A stretch of 51,526 nt of DNA from Nitrosomonas sp. (GTDB taxonomy: Bacteria; Pseudomonadota; Gammaproteobacteria; Burkholderiales; Nitrosomonadaceae). The stretch spans positions 1 through 51,526 of the forward strand of contig SSFW01000051.1 of the NCBI GenBank assembly GCA_008015595.1, read 5' to 3'. Made by a program: the position numbers and the translations under genes. The notes beneath the pieces were generated by a model that was not told where the DNA came from, searched no databases, and saw only the letters and a list, made by a program, of their open reading frames with translations. This document shows positions 42,310 to 51,526 of this stretch, one piece after another. Numbering within the stretch: the first letter of the stretch is position 1; each line of letters begins with the position of its first letter.

Positions 42310-43281
42310 ATGATTAAAGTTTTGCTAGCTAATCCCAGAGGGTTTTGCGCAGGCGTTGATCGCGCGATAGAAATTGTAGAACGTGCGCTTAATATGCATG
42401 GCGCTCCAATTTATGTGAGGCATGAAGTAGTGCATAACCGCTTTGTTGTTGAGGATTTGGAGAAAAAAGGTGCAGTGTTTGTTGAGAATTTAGAAGAAGT
42501 GCCACAAGAGAGTATTTTGATCTTTAGCGCACATGGTGTTTCACATGCGGTTCGTCGTGAAGCAGCGGCACGAAAGCTTAAGATTTTTGACGCAACTTGC
42601 CCACTTGTTACAAAAGTTCACGTCGAAGTAGCAAAAATGCGTAAAGAAGGTAAAGAGATTGTTATGATTGGGCATCATGGGCACCCTGAGGTAGAAGGAA
42701 CGATGGGGCAAGTGGAAGGAAATGATAAAGGAATGTATCTTGTGGAAACAGAAGATGATGTTGCCAACCTTCAAGTTAGAGACGAAAAGAATTTAACTTA
42801 TGTGACTCAGACCACTTTATCTGTTGATGATGCAGCTCGTGTAATTGATGCTTTGAAGAAAAGATTTCCAGCGATTACTGGCCCAAAGAAAGATGATATT
42901 TGTTACGCGACTCAGAATCGCCAAGATGCAGTTAAAAAAATGGTACGGAATTGTGATTTAGTGATTGTGGTGGGCTCTCCCAATAGTTCAAATTCTAATC
43001 GCTTGTGTGAAGTTGCGCGAAATGCCAATGTTGAAGCATATATGGTTGATCGAGCGGAACAGCTTCAAGAATCATGGCTTATAGGAAAGAAATGTATAGG
43101 TATTACTGCGGGGGCATCTGCTCCAGAAATCTTGGTTCAGCAAGTTTTGGCTAGGCTTAAGCAGATTGGTTCTAATCAAACGGGTCAGGAAGTGAATGTC
43201 GAAGAGCTAAGTGGTGTTGTTGAATCAGTTGTTTTTCCTTTACCTAAGGCAGAAGCTATTGCTTTAGAAAAGCAATTTTAA
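42310..43281 (+). CDS. ispH: 4-hydroxy-3-methylbut-2-enyl diphosphate reductase
   Basis: Iron-sulfur enzyme of the MEP pathway that forms IPP and DMAPP (323 aa). The three cluster cysteines are C13 ([13 protein letters not shown]), the one in [11 protein letters not shown] and the one in [10 protein letters not shown]. The active-site glutamate is in [10 protein letters not shown], and [11 protein letters not shown] is the substrate-binding signature. The ribosome site GGAGAAGAG precedes the ATG. It converges with thiO, with only 3 nt between the two stops. Confidence 0.97.
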   Translation: MIKVLLANPRGFCAGVDRAIEIVERALNMHGAPIYVRHEVVHNRFVVEDLEKKGAVFVENLEEVPQESILIFSAHGVSHAVRREAAARKLKIFDATCPLVTKVHVEVAKMRKEGKEIVMIGHHGHPEVEGTMGQVEGNDKGMYLVETEDDVANLQVRDEKNLTYVTQTTLSVDDAARVIDALKKRFPAITGPKKDDICYATQNRQDAVKKMVRNCDLVIVVGSPNSSNSNRLCEVARNANVEAYMVDRAEQLQESWLIGKKCIGITAGASAPEILVQQVLARLKQIGSNQTGQEVNVEELSGVVESVVFPLPKAEAIALEKQF

Positions 43282-43284
43282 GTT

Positions 43285-44385
43285 TTAGGAGAATTCGATT
43301 TTTCCTAGCTGATTCCATCCCTTTTGATAAAAAGAAATATCAAAAGGCTGCGGCTTTCCCATTATTTCGTTTAAAAGGATTTCTGCACTTCCTGGGGCCA
43401 TAGTTACGCCATAGCGAAAGTGGCCGCTATTGATGAAGAGATTATGTAAATCTGGATGACGTCCTATGGTTGGAATATTAAAGGGCGAGGCTGGCCTTAA
43501 GCCAGCCCAATGTTTGATTAGGTGCTTAGTTTCTATTTCTGGAAGAAGTCGTGATGCTTTTTTATATAACTTATCATAGGCAGCCTGGGTTATTTGCTTA
43601 TTAAACCCAACATTTTCCATTGTGCTTCCAATCAATAAGTGCCCATCAAGTCTTGGAATCAGATACAGTTCTTTTTGGAGGAGAATAGACGGAATAGGTG
43701 GGGCATCAAATTTGTATAATAGCATTTGCCCTTGTATCGGGATGATATTGAGATTTAATGCGTATTTTCCTAGTATTTTTCTACTCCATGCTCCTGCAGT
43801 AATGATGTAGTCATCTGCAGAATAATTACCACTAGTTGTGCTGATAGACACAATGGACTTATTTTTTAGATTTAGTTTACTTACCTCACAAAATTCTTTA
43901 ATCACGCCTCCTCGCTTAATTACTTCACGCTGAAGTGCGGCTAATAAGCGTGGGTTGCGAATTTGAGCAACATGAGGAATAAAGATTGCTTCTTCTAGAG
44001 CAGATTGGTGAATCGTACTCCAGAAAGATTTATGGTTTATTTCTTTCTTGATATTGTGTGAAATACACCATTGATGTGCTTTTACTGAATCATAGGGAGG
44101 TAGCACTAACATGCCGCATTCGTTGAATTCAGGGTCTATTTCTGTAGATAACGAGAGCTCGTTCACCCACTTGCTATATATGCTTGTGCTGTAGCCTACA
44201 AGCTGCGTAACAGGTTCAGAATAATCCCACGGGGCTAGGGGCGATAGGATGCCACCACCAGCCCAAGATGATTCTTGGCCTACTTCTCCTTTTTCCAAAA
44301 CTGTAACAGAAAATCCCTCCTTAAGTAGGCGTACTGCTGATGTAAGGCCAATAATTCCAGCGCCAATAAGCAAGAATTGTGACAT
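43285..44385 (-). CDS. thiO: Glycine oxidase ThiO (FAD-dependent)
   Basis: D-amino-acid-oxidase-type flavoenzyme of 366 aa that makes dehydroglycine for the thiazole part of thiamin. The FAD-binding motif is GAGIIGLTSAVRLLKEG with LEKGEVGQESSWAGGGILSP, and the C-terminal GRHPDLHNLFINSGHFRYGV is typical of the ThiO group. No other thi gene is in the window. The 113-nt gap to the divergent pilin operon at 44498 should hold both promoters. Confidence 0.85.
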   Translation of the reverse strand: MSQFLLIGAGIIGLTSAVRLLKEGFSVTVLEKGEVGQESSWAGGGILSPLAPWDYSEPVTQLVGYSTSIYSKWVNELSLSTEIDPEFNECGMLVLPPYDSVKAHQWCISHNIKKEINHKSFWSTIHQSALEEAIFIPHVAQIRNPRLLAALQREVIKRGGVIKEFCEVSKLNLKNKSIVSISTTSGNYSADDYIITAGAWSRKILGKYALNLNIIPIQGQMLLYKFDAPPIPSILLQKELYLIPRLDGHLLIGSTMENVGFNKQITQAAYDKLYKKASRLLPEIETKHLIKHWAGLRPASPFNIPTIGRHPDLHNLFINSGHFRYGVTMAPGSAEILLNEIMGKPQPFDISFYQKGWNQLGKIEFS

Positions 44386-44497
44386 TTTTATTAGATGATT
44401 TTTCCGTTTTATTAAGTAGATGTCATTTTTTAATCAATTAAAGTTGATTTTTTAATAACCGTTACTTTGTGTGGATGAAGAATGAACGGGAATAATA

Positions 44498-45019
44498 ATG
44501 CATTTAATTGTAAATGATGGTTTTACAACGTTGGAACTGATGATAACGCTCAGTATCTTAGCTATCCTGGCTTCTGTTGCTGTGCCAAGCTATCAGAGCA
44601 TGATGGTTCAATCACGCTTGACGACCCAGACCAATGAACTTGTAACAACGCTTCACTTTACCCGATCTGAAGCAATTAAGCGAGGTTCAAGGGTGACGAT
44701 TTGTAAAAGCAATAATGGAGCTAGCTGCACGACAGGGAGCAATTGGCACGATGGTTGGATTGTATTTACTGATACGAGTGTTTCAGGAACGGTCGATGGG
44801 ACAGATCAGGTACTTCGAGTTTTTCCTGCGCTTAAAGGAAGTACACTAATGAGCGGTGGGAATTTTCAGAATTGGCTTTCTTATATGCCGAATGGCCGTG
44901 CGTTATCAGGTAATTTTCAGAACGATACATTTAGCTTCTGTGCTAGTACGAAAAGACGCGATGTTGTGATAAACGGTACAGGTCGTCCACAAATAGATAA
45001 ATCGGTAGCGACATGCTAA
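44498..45019 (+). CDS. fimT: Minor pilin FimT/GspH type
   Basis: Type IV pilus minor pilin or pseudopilin (173 aa). The prepilin peptidase site is G|FTTLELMITLSILAILASVAVPSY, with a short leader and the conserved E5. The GspH/FimT domain follows (TRSEAIKRGSRVTICKS...W..GW.VF.D). Four cysteines could give two disulfides. The start of pilV overlaps its end by 7 nt (ATGCTAA). FimT-type minor pilins bind DNA in some competent bacteria. Confidence 0.85.
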   Translation: MHLIVNDGFTTLELMITLSILAILASVAVPSYQSMMVQSRLTTQTNELVTTLHFTRSEAIKRGSRVTICKSNNGASCTTGSNWHDGWIVFTDTSVSGTVDGTDQVLRVFPALKGSTLMSGGNFQNWLSYMPNGRALSGNFQNDTFSFCASTKRRDVVINGTGRPQIDKSVATC

Positions 45020-45456
45020 GTGCCAATATAAAAAATCAAATAATTGCACAAAAGGGTGTAACGATGATCGAAGTGTTGGTATCAGTCATTGTTCTTTCTA
45101 TTGGTTTGCTTGGCCTTGCTGGACTCCAATCCGCAGGACTTACTCATAACCAGAGTGCAAGTTTTCGTTCAACAGCAACGATGATGACCTATAGCATTCT
45201 TGATAGCATGCGTGCTAATCGAACTGAGGCGAGTAATGGTAACTATAACATTGCCTTAGGAGCAACTAAACCTACTGGCGATGCAACATACCAGAAGGAT
45301 CTCAATAATTGGATGACTGAATTAGCATTAAGATTACCTACAGGGTTGGGATCGGTAAACGTGGATAACAATAATAATGTGACGATTACTATTCAGTGGG
45401 ATGACAGTCGAGGCTCCATGGCTGCTCAGCAATTCATGATGGCTACTCGGCTCTGA
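45013..45456 (+). CDS. pilV: Type IV pilus minor pilin PilV
   Basis: Minor pilin of 147 aa with the class III leader, KG|VTMIEVLVSVIVLSIGLLGLAGLQ, where the LGLAGLQ segment identifies PilV. It is needed, with PilW, PilX and PilY1, to prime assembly of the pilus tip. It overlaps fimT by 7 nt and is followed by pilW 7 nt later. Confidence 0.9.
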   Translation: MLSANIKNQIIAQKGVTMIEVLVSVIVLSIGLLGLAGLQSAGLTHNQSASFRSTATMMTYSILDSMRANRTEASNGNYNIALGATKPTGDATYQKDLNNWMTELALRLPTGLGSVNVDNNNNVTITIQWDDSRGSMAAQQFMMATRL

Positions 45457-45463
45457 GGTAAAA

Positions 45464-46495
45464 ATGAAAAAAGCAATTAAACAGCAGTATGGTTTTACAC
45501 TAATAGAGTTAATGGTTGCAATGACGATCGGACTACTGTTGTTAGGTGGTGTTATTACAATACTATCGTCTAGCCACCAAACATATAGAGTCAATGACGC
45601 ATTGTCTCGGCTACAAGAAAATGCTCGCTATGCATTCCAGCTTCTATCGCGCGATATCCGCATGGCGGGATACTTAGGTTGTGTAGGTGATGGAGTACCT
45701 ATTGTGAATACTTTAAACAATCCATCAGATTTCCTTTGGAAGCTAGGGCAACCCATAGAAGGATTTGAAGCAAGTAGTTCTTCGGCATGGACTCCTGCAT
45801 TACCATTGCCATCAGGGACTATTCCCAGCCCGCTGGGTGGGAGGGATATCATTGTGATTCGGGGGGTAGATGGTACTGATGTTAAAGTGATTCAACATCC
45901 GGGCGGAAATCCTCCAGGATCGGCTGATTTGAAGGTTACAGTAGGCAGCGGCCTTCAAGATAATGATATTGTATTGGTTACGGATTGCCTCGCAGCGGCG
46001 GTTTTTCAAATCACTAATGTGAATACGTCTGCAAACCAAGATAATGTCGTTCATAACACTGGAAATGCAACTGCACCTGGTAACTCTACTAAGAACCTAG
46101 GAAAAGAATTTACGGGTGGGGAGTTGATCAAAATTTCTACACGCTCTTATTTTATCCGAATGAATTCTAATCCAACACCTTTTCCTTCGCTTTATCGTAA
46201 GGTAGGTGCGAGTAATGCTGAAGAATTGGTTGAAGGCGTTGAGGATATGCAGATCGAATATGGGGAAGATCTGGATGGTAACTCAACAGCAGATATTTAT
46301 CGTACAGCAGACGCGGTTACGAATTGGGCTGAGGTTGTTAGTGTTCGAATAAGTCTTTTGATGCAGTCATTGGAAAATAATGTAGCCACTGATGCGCAAA
46401 CTTATACGTTTAATGGAACCACAACAACACCCAATGATCGGAGATTACGCCAAGTGTTTACTACCGTAGTTACATTGCGCAATCGTACTTCTTAA
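45464..46495 (+). CDS. pilW: Type IV pilus minor pilin PilW
   Basis: Minor pilin of 343 aa with YG|FTLIELMVAMTIGLLLLGGVITILSSS as leader and helix, then LSRLQENARYAFQLLSRDIRMAGYLGC, the PilW signature. A globular C-terminal part with EGVEDMQIEYG is also typical. It sits in the order fimT-pilV-pilW-pilX-pilY1 and shares a transcript with them, judging by gaps of 2 to 18 nt. Confidence 0.92.
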   Translation: MKKAIKQQYGFTLIELMVAMTIGLLLLGGVITILSSSHQTYRVNDALSRLQENARYAFQLLSRDIRMAGYLGCVGDGVPIVNTLNNPSDFLWKLGQPIEGFEASSSSAWTPALPLPSGTIPSPLGGRDIIVIRGVDGTDVKVIQHPGGNPPGSADLKVTVGSGLQDNDIVLVTDCLAAAVFQITNVNTSANQDNVVHNTGNATAPGNSTKNLGKEFTGGELIKISTRSYFIRMNSNPTPFPSLYRKVGASNAEELVEGVEDMQIEYGEDLDGNSTADIYRTADAVTNWAEVVSVRISLLMQSLENNVATDAQTYTFNGTTTTPNDRRLRQVFTTVVTLRNRTS

Positions 46496-46540
46496 AACAG
46501 ATTGTTGAACATCATACAAATGAGAAATCAAGAAATATCA

Positions 46541-47035
46541 ATGACTAATCAAAAAGGGGTAGTGCTTATCACGGGTTTGGTTTTTCTGGTCATGATGACT
46601 ATTCTTGGTGTAACGGCGATGCAAAATACCGTTTTAGAGGAAAGAATGGCTGGAAATCTTCGTGATGAAAATCTTGCGTTCCAAGCTGCTGAGGCTGCTT
46701 TAAGGGAAGGCGAGCGATTCTTGGAACAAATAACGCTACCTACTTTTAATGGTTCTGATGGGCTTTATCATCATGCATCGTCTCCTGCGCCCGACCCAAT
46801 GACATGGACAGGTTGGACGACTTCAGGAAAAGCAATAAGCACATCGATTACGGGAGCAGCGAGTCAGCCCCGCTATATTATTGAACAGCTTGTCAGTGTC
46901 CCCTTTCAGGGGAATAAAGGTAGCGCACAACAATCGCCAGTAACAAATATGTCTAATATGTATCGCGTGATTGCAAGGGGAGTCGGTGGTACAGATTCAG
47001 CAGTAGTCGTACTGCAAAGTATTTATCGTCGATAA
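46541..47035 (+). CDS. pilX: Type IV pilus assembly protein PilX
   Basis: Minor pilin-like protein of about 164 aa. The leader KG|VVLITGLVFLVMMTILGVTAMQNTVLEERMAGNLRD and QAAEAALREGE are diagnostic of PilX. In-frame starts exist at TTG 46502, ATG 46520 and ATG 46541; the last (MTNQKGVV) gives the usual short leader, though no ribosome site is strong. It lies directly before pilY1. Confidence 0.88.
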   Translation: MTNQKGVVLITGLVFLVMMTILGVTAMQNTVLEERMAGNLRDENLAFQAAEAALREGERFLEQITLPTFNGSDGLYHHASSPAPDPMTWTGWTTSGKAISTSITGAASQPRYIIEQLVSVPFQGNKGSAQQSPVTNMSNMYRVIARGVGGTDSAVVVLQSIYRR

Positions 47036-47053
47036 TTCAAAGGAGTGGCTTAA

Positions 47054-50000
47054 TTGAAGAATCAAGTTTTTACGGGATTTATTATCGTATTGCTAATCTC
47101 CTTGCTAATTCCATATCGAGTTCATGCAACGCTGGCGTTATCAGATGTACCTTTATTTCTGACTACAGCGGTTGATTCAAATATTATGTTTACGCTTGAC
47201 GATTCTGGATCCATGCAGTTTGAAATCATGCCAGAGGAGAAAATATACGGTGGGGTTGTTTATATGTTTCCACGTGCAGAGAGTATTTATAGTGGGAATG
47301 TTTATAGTAATGCTTCAGTAGATTTTGATTCAAATAACCCTTATGCAGTTGCATTGCGTTCCAGTTACGTTAATAAGATTTATTATGATCCAGCAATAAG
47401 GTACCAACCCTGGAGTAATGCAGATGGCTCACTGATGAGTAATGCATCAATTACCTGTGCACCCCATAATCCAACTAATACCGGTGTTGGTTGTAGGGAT
47501 TTGACAACCAATAATACGGAAACAGCCAGTTGGTTAAATAGTGATGCTAGTCTTTCAACCTCATCTAAAACTTTTTATCCTGCGGTATATTATCTTTATC
47601 AGAGCGGGGCAATATTGTCGACGACTAGTTATACGAAAGTAGAAATTAAATCTTCGATTGCGACTTATACAGGTAGTATTGATCGCACTGACTGTGCAAG
47701 CGCGCCCACTTGTAGTTATGCAGAAGAGATTCAGAATTTTGCTAATTGGTATACTTATTACCGTTCTCGGATATTGCTTTCACGTGCAGGAATTGGCAAG
47801 GCATTTGCCGCACAAGGGAGTAATATGCGGGTGGGTTTCGGCGCAATAAATAAAGGTAATACCAGTATAGATGGGGTAATGGCTTATACCATTGTAAGGG
47901 GCGTTAGACCATTTACTTCTAGTAATAAGTCAACTTTTTTTAGCGATCTTTATAATCATCCAATTTATACGTATGGCACTCCACTTCGATGGGCTATCGA
48001 TGATGTTGGCAGATATTTTCGACGAACCGATGATAAAGGCCCTTGGGGAGAGACACCAGGTTCAACCGGCGGGACACAATACGTGTGTCGTCAAAATTAT
48101 CATATTTTAATGACTGATGGCTACTGGAACGATGGATTTTCAGGAGTTGGTAATGCTGATAATACAGAGGGTAGCTCAATCACCAACGATACACCCAATG
48201 CTGCTCCTGCATCATATAAATATATTCCGACGCTACCCTATTCTGATAGCTTTAGCAACACATTGGCTGATATTGCAATGTATTATTGGAAGACTGATCT
48301 GAGGACTGATTTAGCCAATAAAGTTCCCACAAATGGAAAGGATCCCGCTTTCTGGCAGCATATGGTAAATTTTACTGTTGGACTTGGAGTTAGTGGAACT
48401 TTATCTGAGCTACCATCAGGTGTTGGGAGTTGGCCAGATCCAACTGCTAGTGATGGCGCCAAAATTGACGATTTATGGCACGCGGCGGTAAATAGTCGTG
48501 GTGAGTTTTTTAGTGCTCAGAATCCTACTGCTTTTGCAACCGGTTTAAGCCAGGTTCTAAGTAATATTTCAGCTAGAACGAGCTCTGCAGCAGCTGTAAC
48601 AACTAATACAAGTCGGCTTAACTCGGGTACTCGTATCTATCAAGCTAAGTTTAATAGCAGTGATTGGAGCGGTCAGTTATTATCCTATAATTTGAATTCC
48701 GATGGTTCCATAGGAGCTGTGCAATGGGAAGCGTCCGCGGTTATGCCGAACCATTCGAGTCGAAAAATTTTTACGCATGATGGAACCAATGGAATTGCAT
48801 TTACAACGAGTAATTTTTCTTTATTAACCAGTTCTCAGCAGAATGCCTTAAATACAAATATCGGTGGGGTTAATGATGGGCAAGGTGCTAATCGAGTTGC
48901 TTGGTTGAGAGGAGATAAGTCGACAGAATTAGCACAAGGGGGAAGTTTTCGTAATCGGAGTGCAGGAATACTCGGTGATATTATCAATTCCGATTTGTTT
49001 TTTGTTAGGTCATTAAATTTTGGCTATGATGGCCTCGTTTCAGGAACGCCAGGTCAAACCACTTATTATAATTACGTTCAAGCAAATGAAAGTAGAACTC
49101 CTGTTATTTATACAGGAGCGAATGATGGAATGCTGCATGCTTTTAATGCTGATACAGGCGTTGAGCTTTTCAGTTATGTACCAAGTTCAGTTTATTCAAA
49201 ATTAAGTTCTTTGACATCACCGAACTATACACATCGCTATATAGTGGATGGCAATGCGTATGCCGGAGATGCGTATATAGGAGCGACACCCTCGTGGAGA
49301 ACTATTTTATTAGGAACGACTGGTGGGGGGGGTAAGGGAATTTTTGCGCTTGATATTACTGATCCAACTAATTTTTCAGCTTCTAATGTTCTCTGGGAGT
49401 TTACAGATGCCGATCTCGGTTATGTGCATGGTCAGGCAAAGATTGCTATTTTGAATAATGGTGATTGGGTTGCGATTATCAGTAATGGCTATAATAGTAC
49501 GAGTGACAAAGCTTTTTTGTATATAGTTAATCTACAAACTGGGGCACTGATTAAGAAAATTGCAACTAACAGTACAACTAGTAATGGATTATCTGCACCC
49601 GCGCTTGTGGATACCAATGGCGACAAAATGATCGATTATGTTTATGCGGGAGATTTGCAAGGTAATGTGTGGAAATTTGATATTTCGCATACGAATACAT
49701 CGCAATGGGATGTGGCATATGGTAGTGGTGGAACCAAATATCCGTTATTTACAGCAAGGAACTCGAGTAATCAGGTACAACCAATTACATCTCCACTAGA
49801 AATTGGAGTGCATCCGAATGGTGGTTTTTTTATTTATTTTGGAACCGGTCAATTTATTGCATCCGGTGACAATACCAATACTCAAGTTCAGACTTTGTAT
49901 GGTATTTGGGATAATGGTACGAGAATAAGTGAAACGAATCGTAGTACATTGCAGCAGCAGACGATTGAAACTCAAACAACATCTTCGCCATTCAGACGAA

Positions 50001-50440
50001 CTGTCTCTACAAATGCGGTTAACTGGGCGAGTAAGCGAGGGTGGTATATGGATTTATTGAAACCTCCCAGTTCAAGTAATCAAGGAGAACGCTCTATTGT
50101 CATGCCACTCCTTAATTTTGGAAGAATCTTGTTTACAACTCTAATTCCTTCAAGTGATCCTTGCGCATCCGGTGGTAGCAATTGGGTGATGTTATTGAAT
50201 GGTGAAACGGGAGGGATGTTAACAGCACCTCATTTTGATACAGATAAAAACGGTCTACTGAACAGTAGCGATCAAATTATTGCTGGTGTAGGATCTGATG
50301 GGGTTCGAAGTGAGTCGGTTGCGATTAGTGCAGGTAACTTGCTCCATTTGATCGCAGGGACAACGACCGGTTCGGTTGAAACAATTACGGTTAGTGGAAA
50401 TCCACTGACTCCAAGACGTTCTTGGCGGCAAATTCAGTAG
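47054..50440 (+). CDS. pilY1: PilY1 pilus tip adhesin
   Basis: Large secreted tip protein of the type IV pilus, 1128 aa. It has a signal peptide (IIVLLISLLIPYRVHA) and an N-terminal von Willebrand A-like region with the MIDAS motif DDSGS (49-53). The C-terminal beta-propeller contains the PilY1 calcium site DTNGDKMID (853-861). A further EF-hand-like stretch DTDKNGLLNSSD lies near the end. The start is TTG at 47054, supported by AGGAG at 47041-47045. The length agrees with PilY1 of other proteobacteria. Confidence 0.92.
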   Translation: MKNQVFTGFIIVLLISLLIPYRVHATLALSDVPLFLTTAVDSNIMFTLDDSGSMQFEIMPEEKIYGGVVYMFPRAESIYSGNVYSNASVDFDSNNPYAVALRSSYVNKIYYDPAIRYQPWSNADGSLMSNASITCAPHNPTNTGVGCRDLTTNNTETASWLNSDASLSTSSKTFYPAVYYLYQSGAILSTTSYTKVEIKSSIATYTGSIDRTDCASAPTCSYAEEIQNFANWYTYYRSRILLSRAGIGKAFAAQGSNMRVGFGAINKGNTSIDGVMAYTIVRGVRPFTSSNKSTFFSDLYNHPIYTYGTPLRWAIDDVGRYFRRTDDKGPWGETPGSTGGTQYVCRQNYHILMTDGYWNDGFSGVGNADNTEGSSITNDTPNAAPASYKYIPTLPYSDSFSNTLADIAMYYWKTDLRTDLANKVPTNGKDPAFWQHMVNFTVGLGVSGTLSELPSGVGSWPDPTASDGAKIDDLWHAAVNSRGEFFSAQNPTAFATGLSQVLSNISARTSSAAAVTTNTSRLNSGTRIYQAKFNSSDWSGQLLSYNLNSDGSIGAVQWEASAVMPNHSSRKIFTHDGTNGIAFTTSNFSLLTSSQQNALNTNIGGVNDGQGANRVAWLRGDKSTELAQGGSFRNRSAGILGDIINSDLFFVRSLNFGYDGLVSGTPGQTTYYNYVQANESRTPVIYTGANDGMLHAFNADTGVELFSYVPSSVYSKLSSLTSPNYTHRYIVDGNAYAGDAYIGATPSWRTILLGTTGGGGKGIFALDITDPTNFSASNVLWEFTDADLGYVHGQAKIAILNNGDWVAIISNGYNSTSDKAFLYIVNLQTGALIKKIATNSTTSNGLSAPALVDTNGDKMIDYVYAGDLQGNVWKFDISHTNTSQWDVAYGSGGTKYPLFTARNSSNQVQPITSPLEIGVHPNGGFFIYFGTGQFIASGDNTNTQVQTLYGIWDNGTRISETNRSTLQQQTIETQTTSSPFRRTVSTNAVNWASKRGWYMDLLKPPSSSNQGERSIVMPLLNFGRILFTTLIPSSDPCASGGSNWVMLLNGETGGMLTAPHFDTDKNGLLNSSDQIIAGVGSDGVRSESVAISAGNLLHLIAGTTTGSVETITVSGNPLTPRRSWRQIQ

Positions 50441-50507
50441 ATTATTGCATCACAAATTTTTTAATAAGAACTTGATCTGAGTTTAAATTGCTCATTTGGG
50501 AGAAATA

Positions 50508-50984
50508 ATGAATTCCATTTATCGTCATCGTCCTAACTTTTTTACAAAGAGACATTTTTTGTGTTCAGGTTTTACCTTGATAGAACTAATGATCGCAGTA
50601 GCGGTACTCGGTATTATTGCAGCGGTTGCACTTCCATCCTATCAAGACCATGTGCGCCGAACAAATCGTGCTGAAGCTAAAAGTATTTTGCTCGAGATGT
50701 CACAATTATTGGAACGGAACTATACAACTGTGAATCGGTATGATCAGAAAAGTGATGGGACTGGTTTTACTTTATCAACAACACAATCTCCCAAAACTGG
50801 GACTGCAAAATATACGATTCAATTTGCAGCAGGTTCACTTACTCAGAATGCCTATACTTTACAAGCAGTTCCGACTGGATCAATGACCGGTGATGCATGT
50901 TCAACATTGATACTGACGAATACTGGTGTAAAAGGGGTAGGAGCTGGCGCTACTCTAGATGCGGCTACCTGCTGGCAGCGTTAA
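50508..50984 (+). CDS. pilE: PilE-type minor pilin
   Basis: Pilin of about 158 aa with a long leader of about 22 residues ending SG|FTLIELMIAVAVLGIIAAVALPSYQDHVRRTNRAEAK, a strong class III signal. The C-terminal pair of cysteines (ACSTL...ATCW) should form the pilin D-loop. ATG 50508 is preceded by GGAGA at good spacing; the in-frame TTG 50496 overlaps that site. It closes the minor-pilin operon, where such proteins are named PilE; it need not be the major subunit. Confidence 0.88.
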   Translation: MNSIYRHRPNFFTKRHFLCSGFTLIELMIAVAVLGIIAAVALPSYQDHVRRTNRAEAKSILLEMSQLLERNYTTVNRYDQKSDGTGFTLSTTQSPKTGTAKYTIQFAAGSLTQNAYTLQAVPTGSMTGDACSTLILTNTGVKGVGAGATLDAATCWQR

Positions 50985-51021
50985 GAATGATTCTTTTGTT
51001 ATAAAAATTACCCTAATTTGA

Positions 51022-51526
51022 TCAATAATCGCCCCAAAGAGCCTGGATACTTGCTAGTGCTGCTAAACCAGCGCTCTCAGTTCGCAACGTTCTTTGACCG
51101 AGGCGAATCGGTATAAATCCTGTAGTAATTGCTAGCTTTTCTTCTGAGAGTGTTAAACCACCCTCAGGTCCTACCAGTAAAATAAAAAAATCTTTGTTGT
51201 TGGGTTGGAGCTCTGACAATTTTATTTGAGCTGTTTGTGTGAGCATTAATTTGGTTGATGATGTAATTGAACGATCAGTTTGACTGTTTTTAAATTGGCT
51301 AAGCCAGTCAGTATATGAAACTAATGGCAAAAGCTCAGGTATTTTATTTTTTCCGCATTGCTCACAAGCCGAATGGATGATTTGTTGCCAGTGTTCGGCT
51401 CGTTTTTTAACTTTTTCTCCATGAAGATGAACGATGCAACGATTTGTCATAATCGGTTGGATGCGATTAACACCAACTTCGACTGCTTTTTGAATGATCC
51501 AATCCATTTTTTCATTTGTACAAATA
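51022..51526 (-). CDS. rsmE: 16S rRNA m3U1498 methyltransferase RsmE, cut by the window edge
   Basis: SPOUT-class methyltransferase acting on U1498 of 16S rRNA. Only the C-terminal methylase part is present: KMDWIIQKAVEVGV, then LLVGPEGGL, and the knot sequence RLGQRTLRTESAGLAALASIQALWG, the diagnostic end of RsmE. The frame stays open upstream of the internal ATG at 51507 to the window end, so the N-terminal PUA-like domain lies outside. It converges with pilE, 37 nt apart. Confidence 0.92.
   Translation of the reverse strand, partial: ICTNEKMDWIIQKAVEVGVNRIQPIMTNRCIVHLHGEKVKKRAEHWQQIIHSACEQCGKNKIPELLPLVSYTDWLSQFKNSQTDRSITSSTKLMLTQTAQIKLSELQPNNKDFFILLVGPEGGLTLSEEKLAITTGFIPIRLGQRTLRTESAGLAALASIQALWGDY

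Overview
The window looks like chromosome from an AT-rich betaproteobacterium. The gene orders hpf-ptsN-hprK-ubiX and yceD-rpmF-plsX-fabH-fabD-fabG-acpP-fabF-mltG, the presence of a true HPr kinase in a Gram-negative, a CzcCBA-type metal pump and a betaproteobacterial minor-pilin operon all fit. An ammonia oxidiser of the Nitrosomonas group is my best guess, but that is inference from gene content and composition; nothing here (no amo/hao) proves it. Genes are densely packed. Several confident genes start with TTG or GTG (fabF, pilY1, the acyl-AMP ligase, the HprK-related kinase), and no tRNA, rRNA, CRISPR array or insertion sequence was recognised.

Layout. (1) 315-4908: ribosome hibernation factor, nitrogen-type PTS (ptsN, hprK), a ubiX interrupted by an in-frame TAG, a zinc-ribbon protein, hda and a HAD phosphatase. 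(2) 4909-6036: a gene-poor stretch with strong hairpins and a secreted protein of unknown function. (3) 6037-11184: a four-gene surface-sugar cluster (GT-B-like protein, Gfo/Idh oxidoreductase, CMP-sugar synthetase fused to a HAD domain, NeuB-like synthase fused to SAF and cupin domains). (4) 11487-15707: a tight four-gene operon (fatty acyl-AMP ligase, SDR, acyl carrier protein, serine palmitoyltransferase-like enzyme) with the content of the Caulobacter-type ceramide pathway. (5) 15777-18990: pgeF, a ZIP metal transporter set just behind a terminator-like hairpin, and an ornithine-type decarboxylase preceded by a 21-codon leader ORF. (6) 22267-19063, minus strand: a peptide-tailoring-like set (Tat-signal small protein, PqqD-like protein, HprK-related kinase, nucleotidyltransferase, Cys-rich secreted protein). 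(7) 29451-22703, minus strand: CzcI-like protein and CzcC-CzcB-CzcA efflux pump. (8) 29561-37383: maf, then the L32/fatty-acid synthesis operon and mltG. (9) 37432-44385: a three-domain glycosyltransferase fusion, DAHP synthase, BtuF-like protein, ispH, thiO. (10) 44498-50984: minor pilins and pilY1 of the type IV pilus; rsmE runs off the right edge.

How the parts may work together. Regions 3, 4 and 9 all feed the cell envelope: a nonulosonate-like sugar, a sphingoid-type lipid, and a polyprenyl-phosphate-sugar transfer protein. The minus-strand kinase/PqqD/nucleotidyltransferase set is the best candidate for a poorly described system. It resembles the tailoring half of phosphorylated lasso-peptide clusters (kinase, nucleotidyltransferase, PqqD-like B1), lacks the cyclase and protease, and sits behind a small Tat-targeted protein that could be its substrate. 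The leader ORF of the decarboxylase gene and the broken ubiX are the other points most worth checking.
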